64,000 bases of DNA. Source: an uncultured Alphaproteobacteria bacterium (GTDB lineage: Bacteria > Pseudomonadota > Alphaproteobacteria > UBA9655). The notes beneath the pieces are model-generated. The model saw only the letters and a program-made list of their open reading frames with translations. It was not told the origin of the DNA and ran no database searches. The stretch spans positions 1 through 64,000 of the forward strand of contig CALBSK010000011.1 in assembly GCA_937967795.1 (NCBI GenBank), read 5' to 3'. Below, one piece after another: positions 49,518 through 58,423 of this stretch (positions are counted from its first letter, which is position 1; each line of letters opens with the position of its first letter). Position numbers and translations under genes: made by a program.

Positions 49518-50411
49518 ATGTGCAAGATAAAAGGCAGTGCTTTAATGGCCCGTGGGGTAGGTTTCCTGACCTGTGGAGAAGCCGTTCTTAAGCTTCTGAC
49601 ATCAACGTATTCCCCCTTTCAGATTCTCTTTTTTCGTTCGCTCATCGCGTTGCCATTTCTTTTGCTCTTTTGGCGAAAGGACAATTCGTTTCAAAGCCTT
49701 TTTCACGTTAATATAAAAGATCAGCTGATCCGTAGTGGGGTGTTAACCCTCGCCATTGTATTAGCCATTTTATCTCTTTCCCTTATCCCCCTTTTTCAAT
49801 ACTCAAGCCTTTTTTTTAGCTCGCCTCTTTTCATTGTCATTTTTTCAATTCTTCTCTTAAGCGAAACCGCAAGCAAAACGACTTGGCTTTCTCTGATCTT
49901 AGGATTTTTGGGTGTTATCATTGTCTTTAATCCGCAAAGGAGTATTTTACTTGACATTGGAAGTCTAGCAGCCCTTTTATCGGCTGTTTTCTATGGATTG
50001 GGCGTGGTTTTGTCGAGTAAACTCTCTCGCATTCATTCCCCCCTTTTAATGACGCTATGGTATATGGGAACGTGCCTTGGGGTGGGGCTTTGCGGTTCTT
50101 TAGAGAGTATCTTTTCATTCTCTCTAAGTGATGTCCCTTTTTTTAGCCTTGCCGCTTTTTTAAATGTCGGCACCAATTTCACGATTACAAAAAGCTTTCA
50201 ATACGCTCAAGCTTCTTATTTAGCCCCCATAGAATATATAGCCATTCCCTTGTCAGTATTTCTGGGCTACATGATATGGGAACAGTTTCCCAGCGAAGGA
50301 ATGGTGATAGGCTCACTCCTGATTGTGGGAAGTGGTCTTTATATTTTCAAAAGAGAGAAAAGAAGGGTAGATGAAAAAGAAGAAGTCGTTGTGAGTGGAG
50401 ATGCGCTGTGA
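49518..50411 (+). CDS. EamA/DMT-family transporter
   Basis: The 297 aa membrane protein has ten hydrophobic segments arranged as two EamA repeats: the first with LLTSTYSPFQILFFRSLIA, the second near FLNVGTNFTITKSFQYAQAS. Family members move metabolites or amino acids, often outward. GGGAG lies five bases before the ATG. It overlaps the SagB-like gene by four bases and lies 11 bases after the oxygenase-like gene, so export of the operon product is a natural inference. Confidence 0.82.
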   Translation: MCKIKGSALMARGVGFLTCGEAVLKLLTSTYSPFQILFFRSLIALPFLLLFWRKDNSFQSLFHVNIKDQLIRSGVLTLAIVLAILSLSLIPLFQYSSLFFSSPLFIVIFSILLLSETASKTTWLSLILGFLGVIIVFNPQRSILLDIGSLAALLSAVFYGLGVVLSSKLSRIHSPLLMTLWYMGTCLGVGLCGSLESIFSFSLSDVPFFSLAAFLNVGTNFTITKSFQYAQASYLAPIEYIAIPLSVFLGYMIWEQFPSEGMVIGSLLIVGSGLYIFKREKRRVDEKEEVVVSGDAL

Positions 50412-51478
50412 AGGCGCACCCCTATTACCTCAGTCCCTATTTTTTTCTTAAATTTTTTGGAGCAACCCTGGTTCTTTGGGACTATAAGAATCACAACCAA
50501 TATAGCATTGAAGAAAAATATTTACGTCGCCTTAAGGAAATAGCCAATCAAGAAGGGGACCCTTCTTCTCCTCTTGATCAAGAACTTCTTGACTTAAATT
50601 TAATCTCTGAAACGCCCCCTCTACCTTCTCAGTGGGAATGGGATAGTCTTTCCCAGATCTATCATTTAGGCGTTCTCGATTTGTCTCCTCCTCCAACGGA
50701 ATCAACAGAGGAGTGGATTCGCGGCTATATTAATTTTTGTAAAGAACTGGACGTCACTCCTGAAACTTTATCGGTTGAGCTGGAAGGAGAAAAAACGATT
50801 CTCCCGCCCCCTACGCCCCAAAAATACTTATCCATGCCTCTATGGGAGACCTTCAAAAAAAGAAAAACCTCTCGAAATTTTGATGGAACGCCTATTTCTT
50901 TGGAGATTTTGAGCACGATTTTATATGCTGCTTTTGGTCTGATTCATGGAGATTGGAATGAGGAAGAAGACGCCCCCTTTGCAAGGATAGGCTACCGAAA
51001 ATCCTTTCCCTCAGCAGGAGCGTTGCACCCTATCGAAGTTTATCTTACGGTTATGAATGTTGAAGGCCTGGATCCTGCCATCTATCATTATTCATCCCTT
51101 ACCCATCAATTGACAAAAAGAGGCACCGTCCTCTCCATACAAGAACTTACCACTCTGCTAGGAGATCAATTCTTTGTCGAAGGAATTGCGGTCGGCGTTT
51201 TTCTAGTGGCCCATTTTCAAAAAGCATGGGCAAAATATAAGCACTCTCGTTCCTACAGAGATATTTTTCTTGAGGCGGGTCATGCGTCTCAAAATTTTTT
51301 GCTGGCTTCCACAGCCGCTCAACTTAAAACCTGGATGACGGCCGCTTTTCAAGATACTAACATTTCAAAAAGACTTCATTTGAATGGAGAAATTGAGGCC
51401 CCCCTTCTTTTTTTGGGCCTAGGAAATGGAAAAAATTTATCCATCCCCCAAAAAATAATAAATCTATTGACTTCTTAA
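50408..51478 (+). CDS. SagB/ThcOx-type nitroreductase-fold oxidoreductase
   Basis: The 356 aa protein has an N-terminal region of about 130 residues without recognised motif, then a flavin nitroreductase fold with SagB features: KKRKTSRNFDGTPIS and RKSFPSAGALHPIEVYL (FMN contacts), then GHASQNFLLASTAAQLKT. SagB proteins oxidise azolines in thiazole/oxazole-modified peptides, but many SagB-like proteins act elsewhere. No YcaO cyclodehydratase or precursor peptide is seen here. The start is GTG overlapping the transporter stop (GTGA). Confidence 0.78.
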   Translation: MKAHPYYLSPYFFLKFFGATLVLWDYKNHNQYSIEEKYLRRLKEIANQEGDPSSPLDQELLDLNLISETPPLPSQWEWDSLSQIYHLGVLDLSPPPTESTEEWIRGYINFCKELDVTPETLSVELEGEKTILPPPTPQKYLSMPLWETFKKRKTSRNFDGTPISLEILSTILYAAFGLIHGDWNEEEDAPFARIGYRKSFPSAGALHPIEVYLTVMNVEGLDPAIYHYSSLTHQLTKRGTVLSIQELTTLLGDQFFVEGIAVGVFLVAHFQKAWAKYKHSRSYRDIFLEAGHASQNFLLASTAAQLKTWMTAAFQDTNISKRLHLNGEIEAPLLFLGLGNGKNLSIPQKIINLLTS

Positions 51479-51609
51479 GAGAAAGATTTTATCCATAAAG
51501 AAGTAGTTTACGATTTTTATTAAAGTAATAAGCATGAAAAAAATAAATCTTGAAGGAAGAGGGCCATACCCTTTTAAAATATTTATAATAAAAACGGAGT
51601 GGTGAGTTT

Positions 51610-52539
51610 TCATGCAATTTTTTTTCGGCTTTTCATAACCCATGGGGAGATTTTCCTAAATTTGGAAAAATCTTCTTTTAAAATATGAAGCAAATGTTGA
51701 AAAATAGGTTGGGAATCTAAGTGTTCATGACATACATAATAGACCTTAATTTTTAAGGGTTCCATATCCGGAAAAATCCTAATAAGAGACGTTGTTTTTA
51801 GAAAGGGGTGATCATCACAAATAGATGCAATGCCGACCCCCGAGTCTGTTAAAATAATTTCTCCAATGCTTGAGTCCACCGAAATATAAGGAATTCTATA
51901 TTTATCGCTCGATTCCAATTGCATGAGTTGATTTGTTTCGGAAAAAGGTCTATTTTCTCCCACCGCAAACCCGATCAGTCGATGATTATTGAGGTCTGAA
52001 AGACTTTTAGGATAGCCATATTTTTTTAAATAATCGGGACTGGCGTACAAAGAAAAATTGAATTCAGTTAAGAGGTGATAGACAAAACCTTCTTCCTTAA
52101 AGTTAATAGGTGCAACATAAACGTCAAATGTATAATCGGCAGAAGAAACAAAATTTGAGGCTGTCGAGAGCTCAATATAGGTTTCAGGATAAAGATGAGC
52201 AAAATTTGCAACACTCCTGGGCAAATCAGCAGCAGCTAAGCCCTGCGTCGTCAGAATTTTGATACTTTTTTTTTGCTCCTGAGATTTATTTTTAAGATTA
52301 TCCGTCACCAATTTTGCTTCTTTTAAAAACTTAGCGGCGAAGGAAAAAAGCTCTTGCCCTTCAGGGGTTAACGTAACACCTCGATTGTATTTTTTAACGA
52401 GCGCACAGCCGAGTTCTTTCTCTAAACTTTTCACCTGTCGACTAATGGCCGTATAATAAATGCCTAAGACTTCACTGGCTTGCTGATAGCCGCCCTTTAA
52501 CGCCACGATATAAAAAGTTTGAAGTTTATTAAGGTCCAA
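51610..52539 (-). CDS. LysR-family transcriptional regulator
   Basis: Regulator of 309 aa with an N-terminal winged helix-turn-helix (LDLNKLQTFYIVALKGGYQQ, then SEVLGIYYTAISRQVKSLEKELG) and a C-terminal effector domain. The frame opens at 52644 with another TTG and 35 extra residues that do not look LysR-like. I prefer the TTG at 52539, five bases after GAGG, which gives the standard length. No ATG is available in frame. It is convergent with the SagB-like operon and could control it, though LysR targets are usually divergent. Two terminator-like hairpins lie on its own strand upstream. Confidence 0.83.
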   Translation of the reverse strand: MDLNKLQTFYIVALKGGYQQASEVLGIYYTAISRQVKSLEKELGCALVKKYNRGVTLTPEGQELFSFAAKFLKEAKLVTDNLKNKSQEQKKSIKILTTQGLAAADLPRSVANFAHLYPETYIELSTASNFVSSADYTFDVYVAPINFKEEGFVYHLLTEFNFSLYASPDYLKKYGYPKSLSDLNNHRLIGFAVGENRPFSETNQLMQLESSDKYRIPYISVDSSIGEIILTDSGVGIASICDDHPFLKTTSLIRIFPDMEPLKIKVYYVCHEHLDSQPIFQHLLHILKEDFSKFRKISPWVMKSRKKIA

Positions 52540-52683
52540 GAACGCCTCATAATAAAAAAAGGGAATGAGTCTCGAGGAATCATACCGGATCTCATCTTTA
52601 TCTTCAAATTTTAATCTATTTTTTTGCTGTGCTTTTTTTAACAATTTCTAAAAAAATATCTTGCAAAGCACATCGGATGATGA

Positions 52684-52735
52684 AAATATAAAAAAACCTA
52701 TAGGGTGCGACTGTCCATGAGGCTTCTATAGGTTT
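52684..52735 (-). terminator. Minus-strand hairpin terminator 2 upstream of lysR
   Basis: AAACCTATAG pairs perfectly with CTATAGGTTT (52694-52703 and 52726-52735) around a 22-base loop. On the minus strand the stem runs into six Ts then ATATTTTC. It lies about 150 bases before the preferred lysR start. Confidence 0.7.
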
Positions 52736-52763
52736 ATTGGTAGCGTGTGGTAGATAGTGTTAG

Positions 52764-52803
52764 AAAAAGCACCTGTGATTGCCTCCATAATAATCACAGG
52801 TGC
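52764..52803 (-). terminator. Minus-strand hairpin terminator 1 upstream of lysR
   Basis: GCACCTGTGATT and AATCACAGGTGC (52769-52780, 52792-52803) form a perfect 12-bp stem with an 11-base loop, followed on the minus strand by five Ts (52768-52764). There is no gene upstream on this strand for several kilobases. Confidence 0.8.
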
Positions 52804-52968
52804 CAGTTAAAGCTTACCTTTTTGGTGGTGCTGGCAAGCGATTTTTTTAAAGGGTGTCGGTGACAAGTGTTTAATTATCACTGGCCCCTCCTCTATACAA
52901 AACCCTCCAAAGGCCTATACGCTTATGAATATACATCAAATTTTCATAAACCTCTATCTTTTTTCAGA

Positions 52969-52990
52969 AAAATGTATGTTCATACATTTT
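52969..52990. promoter_or_regulatory. 22-base palindrome upstream of lepB, possible operator
   Basis: AAAATGTATG and CATACATTTT form a perfect inverted repeat with a 2-base centre. It lies 88 bases before the lepB ATG and between the two divergent transcription directions. The centre resembles dimeric-repressor operators, but no binding protein can be named. Confidence 0.5.
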
Positions 52991-53078
52991 AAAAATTTCG
53001 CGTAAAGAGGCTCATTTCTTTATTGCGTCTTCAGACAGTTGCTCGTATTTTGAGAGGATGAAATTTAGGAAAGTACCC

Positions 53079-53834
53079 ATGAAAGAACAAAAACAAAAAG
53101 ATACGCTCTGGGAAAATGTGAAAGCTCTTTTTTTTGCCATTCTTTTGGCTGTGCTCATTCGCACCTTTTGGCTTCAGCCCTTTCATATCCCTTCGGGATC
53201 TATGATTCCAACTCTTTTGATTGGGGATAATCTTTTTGTTTCAAAAACAGCTTATGGGTATAGCCGTTATTCCATTCCTTTTGGAGGAGATATAAACTAT
53301 TTTTCCGGGCGAATTTGGAGTGCAAAGCCAAAACTTGGAGATATCGTTGTCTTCCGTTCTATTATAGAACCCAACACAGATTATATTAAGCGTGTCGTGG
53401 GGCTACCCGGTGATCGAATTCAAATGAAAGAGGGATATTTATACATTAACGATGTCCTCTGCCCTGTTGAACCTGATGGAGAGTATAAAACTGTTGATGA
53501 TGATGGGACTCTCTTAACAGCCCCTCAATTCATAGAGACACTTCCGAACGGCGTTAAACATATTATTCTAAAGCAAGTCCCTTTTGGGGAAGGGACTTAT
53601 GATAATACGCCTGTTTATCATGTCCCACCGGGGCATTACTTTATGATGGGAGACAACCGTGATGGCTCAAATGATAGCCGCGCTCAGGGTGTTGTTGGCT
53701 ACATTCCCTTTGAAAATTTAGTAGGGCAAGCAAGCTTTATTTTCTTTTCAACAGGCGGACATATTGCTCTTTGGGAAATTTGGAAATGGCCTTTCACAGC
53801 CTCCTACAGCCGGATTCTTAAAGGCATTCATTAA
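53079..53834 (+). CDS. lepB: Signal peptidase I
   Basis: Membrane peptidase that removes Sec and Tat signal peptides. With M1 at 53079, the N-terminal anchor spans about residues 14-32, the catalytic Ser is Ser41 in PSGSMIPTL, the general base Lys104 is in YIKRVVGLPGDRI, and MMGDNRDGSNDSR is the C-terminal box. Length 251 aa is typical. I prefer ATG 53079 (AGGA eight bases upstream) to ATG 53058, where the purine-rich GAGAGG touches the codon. First gene of lepB-rnc-era-recO-parC. Confidence 0.94.
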   Translation: MKEQKQKDTLWENVKALFFAILLAVLIRTFWLQPFHIPSGSMIPTLLIGDNLFVSKTAYGYSRYSIPFGGDINYFSGRIWSAKPKLGDIVVFRSIIEPNTDYIKRVVGLPGDRIQMKEGYLYINDVLCPVEPDGEYKTVDDDGTLLTAPQFIETLPNGVKHIILKQVPFGEGTYDNTPVYHVPPGHYFMMGDNRDGSNDSRAQGVVGYIPFENLVGQASFIFFSTGGHIALWEIWKWPFTASYSRILKGIH

Positions 53835-54499
53835 TGAAAAATCTTGAAAAAGATTTGGGATATGCCTTTAAAAATACGGAACTTTTTAAAAAAGCCTTAA
53901 CCCATCCCAGCGTATTGCCAGCGGGACAAGGAGTTGATTTTGAGCGTCTTGAATTTTTAGGGGATCGCGTTTTAGGTCTTGTTGTGGCCACGTGGCTCTT
54001 TAAAGAATTTCCTTATGAGAAAGAAGGAGACCTCGCCAAGCGTTTTGCCCATCTTGTGCGGAAAGAAACGTTAGTTAAAGTAGCCCAATCTCTCAACTTT
54101 GATCAAGAGATGGTGATGAAACGAGAGAGAAGCTCGTCTCAAAAAAAACGTCTCGAAACAGTGTTGGCTGATGGATGCGAAGCTTTCCTCGGCGCTCTTT
54201 ATTTAGAGAGAGGCCTTGAAAGTGCAGAATCATTTATTCATCGTTATTGGAAAGATTTTCTTAAAGAAACACTTAAGCCTCCTCATGACCCTAAATCTAT
54301 TCTTCAAGAATGGGCGCAAGCCCAAGGAAAAGCCCACCCATCCTACGTTGTGATTGATTCCTCAGGACCTGCTCACGCCCCTCATTTTATCGTCGAAGTT
54401 CGTGTCGAGAAATATGATTCAGTCCGAGGAGAAGGCTCATCCAAAAGACTTGCAGAAAAGAACGCGGCACAACACATGTTGGATATTGTTCTTTCATGA
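53834..54499 (+). CDS. rnc: Ribonuclease III
   Basis: Double-strand RNA endonuclease of 221 aa. Signature ERLEFLGDRVLGL with the metal-binding acidic residues, a second acidic site in DGCEAFLGALYLERG, then a dsRNA-binding domain (about 150-221) with SSKRLAEKNAAQHML. It shares one base with the lepB stop (TAATG) and overlaps era by four. Confidence 0.96.
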   Translation: MKNLEKDLGYAFKNTELFKKALTHPSVLPAGQGVDFERLEFLGDRVLGLVVATWLFKEFPYEKEGDLAKRFAHLVRKETLVKVAQSLNFDQEMVMKRERSSSQKKRLETVLADGCEAFLGALYLERGLESAESFIHRYWKDFLKETLKPPHDPKSILQEWAQAQGKAHPSYVVIDSSGPAHAPHFIVEVRVEKYDSVRGEGSSKRLAEKNAAQHMLDIVLS

Positions 54500-55386
54500 C
54501 AAAATGCGGACTTATTGCGGTTATAGGAGAACCGAATGCAGGTAAGTCAACGCTCATTAATGCGCTTGTGGGGAGTAAGGTCACGATTGTTTCTCCAAAG
54601 GTCCAAACAACCCGTCATCGCGTTTTAGGAGTAGCCCTCGAAAACAATTCCCAAATCATTCTTATCGATACCCCAGGAATTTTTTTCTCTCCCAAAAGAC
54701 GTCTTGAAAAAGCCATGGTCCGTAACGCTTGGGATAGCCTTAATGATGCAGATGGAATTATGCTCATTATTGACGTAAGCCAGAAAACCTTTGAAGAGAC
54801 AGAAGAAATTCTTAAACGGCTTGAAAGATACACAAAAAAAATTATTGTCGTCTTAAATAAAATAGATCTTCTTCCAAAAGAAAAATTATTGAATTTAGCA
54901 CAAACCTTTTCAAGGCCTTTTATGGATCGCATTTTCATGATCTCAGCTCTTAAAGAAGATGGAATTCAAGATATAAAAGCGTATTGGGCACATGAGGTTC
55001 CAGAAGGGCCGTGGCTCTTTCCTGAAGATCAACTCAGCGATCTTCCCTTAAGGCTTTTGGCAGCTGAGATCACACGAGAAGAAATTTTCAAGCACCTTCA
55101 TGAAGAACTCCCTTACGCCGTTTGGGTTGAAACTGAACTCTGGGAAGACTTTAAAAATGGCAGTGTTAAAATTGTGCAGTCCATTTACGTCCAAAGAGAA
55201 AGCCAGCGCTCGATTGTTCTTGGAAAAGGGGGCCAGCAAATCAAAGCCATTGGAGAAGCCGCTCGCCAGCAGTTAATCCATATCCTTGAGAAACCTGTTC
55301 ATCTATTCCTTCACGTGAAGGTGAAACCCAACTGGATCGATGATCCTCGCCTTTATGCGAGTATTGGGCTAGGGTTTAAGGTATAA
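54496..55386 (+). CDS. era: Ribosome-assembly GTPase Era
   Basis: GTPase with an RNA-binding KH domain, helping 30S maturation; 296 aa. P-loop GEPNAGKSTLINAL, switch II DTPGIF, NKIDLL as G4, and the KH core GKGGQQIKAIGEAARQQL near residue 240. Conserved rnc-era-recO order. Confidence 0.96.
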   Translation: MTKCGLIAVIGEPNAGKSTLINALVGSKVTIVSPKVQTTRHRVLGVALENNSQIILIDTPGIFFSPKRRLEKAMVRNAWDSLNDADGIMLIIDVSQKTFEETEEILKRLERYTKKIIVVLNKIDLLPKEKLLNLAQTFSRPFMDRIFMISALKEDGIQDIKAYWAHEVPEGPWLFPEDQLSDLPLRLLAAEITREEIFKHLHEELPYAVWVETELWEDFKNGSVKIVQSIYVQRESQRSIVLGKGGQQIKAIGEAARQQLIHILEKPVHLFLHVKVKPNWIDDPRLYASIGLGFKV

Positions 55387-55387
55387 A

Positions 55388-56110
55388 ATGGAATGGCAAG
55401 ACGAAGGAATTATTCTTCACACGCAAGCCTTGGGAGAGAGAAAACAGATTGTGAACCTTTTCACGGCTTCTCATGGGCGTTGCGCAGGGGTTTTTAGTAT
55501 CAGCCAAAAGAATAAGGGATGGATTCAATGTGGGGGAAAGGTCAAAGCCCGCTGGGGAGCACGGCTTGAAAATCATATCGGCTATTGGACATTAGAGCCT
55601 CTTCAAAATCACAGCGCTTTCTTGCTTGATTTGCCAGGTCCTTTGGTGGCTTTATTAAGTGCGGCTGCTCTTTGTCAACGAGCCCTTCCTGAGCGGCACG
55701 TTTATCCTTCTCTCTATCAAAAATTTGACATTTTGTTAAAAGACCTTATGTCACCCCATTGGGGTTCCTCTTACGCCTTTTTTGAACTCGCCCTTTTAGA
55801 CGAATTAGGATATGGGCTTGACCTTAAATCGTGTGCTGTAACGGGCGTTACAACAGGTCTAAGTGCTGTTTCTCCTAAAACAGGGCGGGCGGTGTGCAAA
55901 GATGTGGCTATTCCCTATCAGGGTCGACTTCTCCCTCTGCCTCCCTTTATTTGGCAAGAAAACAGAGAGAGTTACCCAGATACTCAAGAAATTCTCGACG
56001 CCCTTCATCTCTCAGGCTATTTTCTAGAGAGATATCTTTTGGGCCGGGCGCTTCCGTCAGCAAGAACGCGGCTTTACCAGCAATTTGCTAAAATGAGGAT
56101 GGGGGCATGA
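55388..56110 (+). CDS. recO: DNA repair protein RecO
   Basis: Recombination mediator that loads RecA with RecR; 240 aa. An N-terminal OB fold (EGIILHTQALGERKQIVNLFT) is followed by a helical domain with FELALLDELGYGLDLKSC. Follows era directly and overlaps parC by four bases. Confidence 0.88.
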   Translation: MEWQDEGIILHTQALGERKQIVNLFTASHGRCAGVFSISQKNKGWIQCGGKVKARWGARLENHIGYWTLEPLQNHSAFLLDLPGPLVALLSAAALCQRALPERHVYPSLYQKFDILLKDLMSPHWGSSYAFFELALLDELGYGLDLKSCAVTGVTTGLSAVSPKTGRAVCKDVAIPYQGRLLPLPPFIWQENRESYPDTQEILDALHLSGYFLERYLLGRALPSARTRLYQQFAKMRMGA

Positions 56111-58311
56111 CAGTTCGAGATGTGGGGTTAGTAGAGGCTTTGGGGGAGCGCTATTTATCCTATGCGCTCTCAACAATTATGCAACGTTCCCTTCCTGATG
56201 TAAGAGATGGTCTCAAGCCCGTTCATCGAAGGCTTCTTTATGCGATGCGAGAACTTAAACTTGATCCGAAATCGGGTTATAAAAAATGCGCGCGGGTTGT
56301 GGGAGATGTGATTGGTAAGTTTCACCCCCATGGAGAAGGAGCGATTTATGATGCGTTGGTCCGCTTAGCCCAAGATTTTGCCGTACGCCTGCCTCTTGTG
56401 GATGGGCAAGGAAATTTTGGGAACGTAGATGGGGATTCAGCCGCTGCCATGCGCTATACAGAAGCACGCCTCACAGCTGCTGCTGAGGCGTTAATGGAAG
56501 GGCTCGATCAAAACGCGGTTGATTTTAAAACGACTTATGATGGGGAAAATAGTGAACCTGTGGTTATGCCCGCATCCCTGCCCAATCTTTTAGTGAATGG
56601 TGCCACGGGAATTGCGGTGGGGATGGCCACAAGTATTCCTCCTCATAATTTGAGTGAAGTATGTGAAGGGTTAATTGCTTTAATCCAAAATCCAGGGATT
56701 TCCATTGAAGATCTCGTAAAGCTTATTCCCGGCCCCGATTTTCCCACGGGGGGCCTTCTTGTTGAAAGCCCCGACAATATCCTCAAAGCTTATCAAACAG
56801 GAAAAGGGAGCTTTCGTTTGCGTGCCAAGTGGGAAGTTGAAAAACTTGACTTTGGCCAATATCAAATCGTCGTGAGTGAAATTCCGTATCTTGTTCAAAA
56901 ATCAAAGCTGATTGAGAAAATTGCAGGATTGTTAGCCGATAAAAAGCTCCCTCTTTTGGGGGATATGCGGGACGAATCTACCGATAAGATTCGCCTCATT
57001 TTTGAGCCTAAATCACGCACGGTTGAACCTGCGGTTCTCATGGAATCTCTCTTTCGTCAGACGGATTTAGATGGGCGGATTTCTTTAAATATGAATGTTG
57101 TGGATGGCAAAGGAATCCCTTGTGTTAAAAACCTAAAGCAAGTTCTTGAAGCATTTTACTTACATCGACTTGACGTCCTTGAGCGCACCACCCGTTTTCG
57201 TCTTGATAAAATTGATCACCGCCTCGCGGTTTTAGAAGGCTATCTCATTGCCTATCTCAATTTAGATGAAGTCATTCGTTTAATCCGAGAAGAAGACCAC
57301 CCCAGCCCTATGATGCAGGAGAGATGGAAGCTCACAGAGATGCAGGCAGAGGCGATTTTAAATATGCGCCTCAGGAGCTTGCGAAAGTTAGAAGAATTTG
57401 AAATCCGCCGCGAACACGAAACCCTTTCCCAAGAAAAATCAGGGTTACTTTCACTTTTAAAAACGCCTTCTCTCCAGCAAGAAAAAATTATTCAAGGCCT
57501 TGAAACCCTTAAAATCCAGTTTTCTAAAACATCCGAATTGGGAAAGCGAAGAACTCTTCTTTCAAAGCCTCCTGAGGAGATTATTATACCCGTTATATCC
57601 GTCATCGAACGTGAGCCTGTTACGGTTATCTGTTCTCAAAAAGGATGGATAAGAGCCCTTAAGGGTCATTCCATTACGGCCAGTGATATTCAGTATAAAG
57701 ACGGTGATGGTGAGCAATTCCTGTTAAAAATGGAGACGACCGACAAATTGCTCGTCTTTACAACTTTGGGACGATTTTACACTCTTTCTGTGGATAAACT
57801 TCCCAAGGGACGTGGCCATGGAGATCCTCTGCGGCTTCTCATTGATCTTGTAGCGGAAGAAGATGTGCTCGATCTTTTAACTTATGTTCCCCATGAAAAA
57901 GATGAAAAAGTTTTAGTTGCCTCTCGAGGGGGACGAGGGTTTGTGACGTCTTGTAAAGATCTTATTGCTCAGACGCGGAGTGGAAAGCAGATTTTAAATG
58001 TGGAAGGAACCAAAGCCGCTTTGTGTCGAAAAGTTAAAGGAGATCATGTAGCTTTAATCGGTCAAAACAGAAAACTTCTCATTTTTAGGATTGATGAGAT
58101 TCCTGAGATGACTCGCGGGAAGGGTGTCATTCTTCAACGGTATAAGGGGGGCGGATTGTCAGATGCTAAATTTTTTAATTTGGCAGAAGGACTGTCCTGG
58201 AAAATCGGAGATAAAACACGGCTTGAAATGAACCTTCTTCCCTGGCTTGGAAAACGAGGGCAAGGTGGGAAGCTCCCTCCTGTTGGCTTTCCTCGTACCA
58301 ATCAGTTTTAA
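56107..58311 (+). CDS. parC: DNA topoisomerase IV subunit A
   Basis: Breakage-reunion subunit that decatenates daughter chromosomes; 734 aa. DVRDGLKPVHRRLLYAM near residue 36, the catalytic tyrosine in AMRYTEARLT, and the propeller C-terminal domain from about 480 are visible. The shorter C-terminal domain without a GyrA box separates ParC from GyrA. parE is not in the window. Confidence 0.93.
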   Translation: MTVRDVGLVEALGERYLSYALSTIMQRSLPDVRDGLKPVHRRLLYAMRELKLDPKSGYKKCARVVGDVIGKFHPHGEGAIYDALVRLAQDFAVRLPLVDGQGNFGNVDGDSAAAMRYTEARLTAAAEALMEGLDQNAVDFKTTYDGENSEPVVMPASLPNLLVNGATGIAVGMATSIPPHNLSEVCEGLIALIQNPGISIEDLVKLIPGPDFPTGGLLVESPDNILKAYQTGKGSFRLRAKWEVEKLDFGQYQIVVSEIPYLVQKSKLIEKIAGLLADKKLPLLGDMRDESTDKIRLIFEPKSRTVEPAVLMESLFRQTDLDGRISLNMNVVDGKGIPCVKNLKQVLEAFYLHRLDVLERTTRFRLDKIDHRLAVLEGYLIAYLNLDEVIRLIREEDHPSPMMQERWKLTEMQAEAILNMRLRSLRKLEEFEIRREHETLSQEKSGLLSLLKTPSLQQEKIIQGLETLKIQFSKTSELGKRRTLLSKPPEEIIIPVISVIEREPVTVICSQKGWIRALKGHSITASDIQYKDGDGEQFLLKMETTDKLLVFTTLGRFYTLSVDKLPKGRGHGDPLRLLIDLVAEEDVLDLLTYVPHEKDEKVLVASRGGRGFVTSCKDLIAQTRSGKQILNVEGTKAALCRKVKGDHVALIGQNRKLLIFRIDEIPEMTRGKGVILQRYKGGGLSDAKFFNLAEGLSWKIGDKTRLEMNLLPWLGKRGQGGKLPPVGFPRTNQF

Positions 58312-58328
58312 TTTTTTTAGATCGCCGC

Positions 58329-58357
58329 TTTACATAGGGGATGTGTGAAGATAGCAT
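58329..58357 (+). promoter_or_regulatory. Possible sigma-70 promoter for the 629-aa membrane protein gene
   Basis: TTTACA (58329-58334) and TAGCAT (58352-58357) are 17 bases apart, in the gap after parC and about 67 bases before the next start codon. Predicted by eye. Confidence 0.4.
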
Positions 58358-58423
58358 TACAATAAGTTTTTAAATTAATTTGAAAACTATTAAAAAAATA
58401 AAATAATAAAGGGAGATGTTTTT

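Larger units (their letters stand above)
52684..52890 (-). ncRNA. Candidate structured RNA (attenuator leader or small RNA)
   Basis: Minus-strand transcription here would make an RNA ending in two hairpins with T-tracts although no gene lies upstream, so a short RNA or a lysR leader is implied. GGGGCCAG (52888-52881) can pair with CTGGCACC (52806-52799) with one mismatch. This uses bases that also form the first terminator stem, an antiterminator/terminator arrangement. A third option pairs GCTTGCC with GGTAAGC (52818-52838 region). The loop of the first hairpin (GGAGGC) is complementary to GCCTC in the second. No consensus promoter was found, so the 5' end is unknown. Confidence 0.4.
52540..53078. 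other. Non-coding region between lysR and lepB
   Basis: No gene supported. It contains two strong minus-strand terminator hairpins, competing stems, and a 22-base palindrome near lepB, each listed separately. I checked for tmRNA, SRP RNA and RNase P RNA signatures and saw none. Confidence 0.6.

Noticed and set aside
52645..53057. tmRNA, SRP RNA or RNase P RNA
   Set aside because: No ALAA-type tag frame, no GGAAG...AGCAG tip and no GAGGAAAGTC core seen on either strand.
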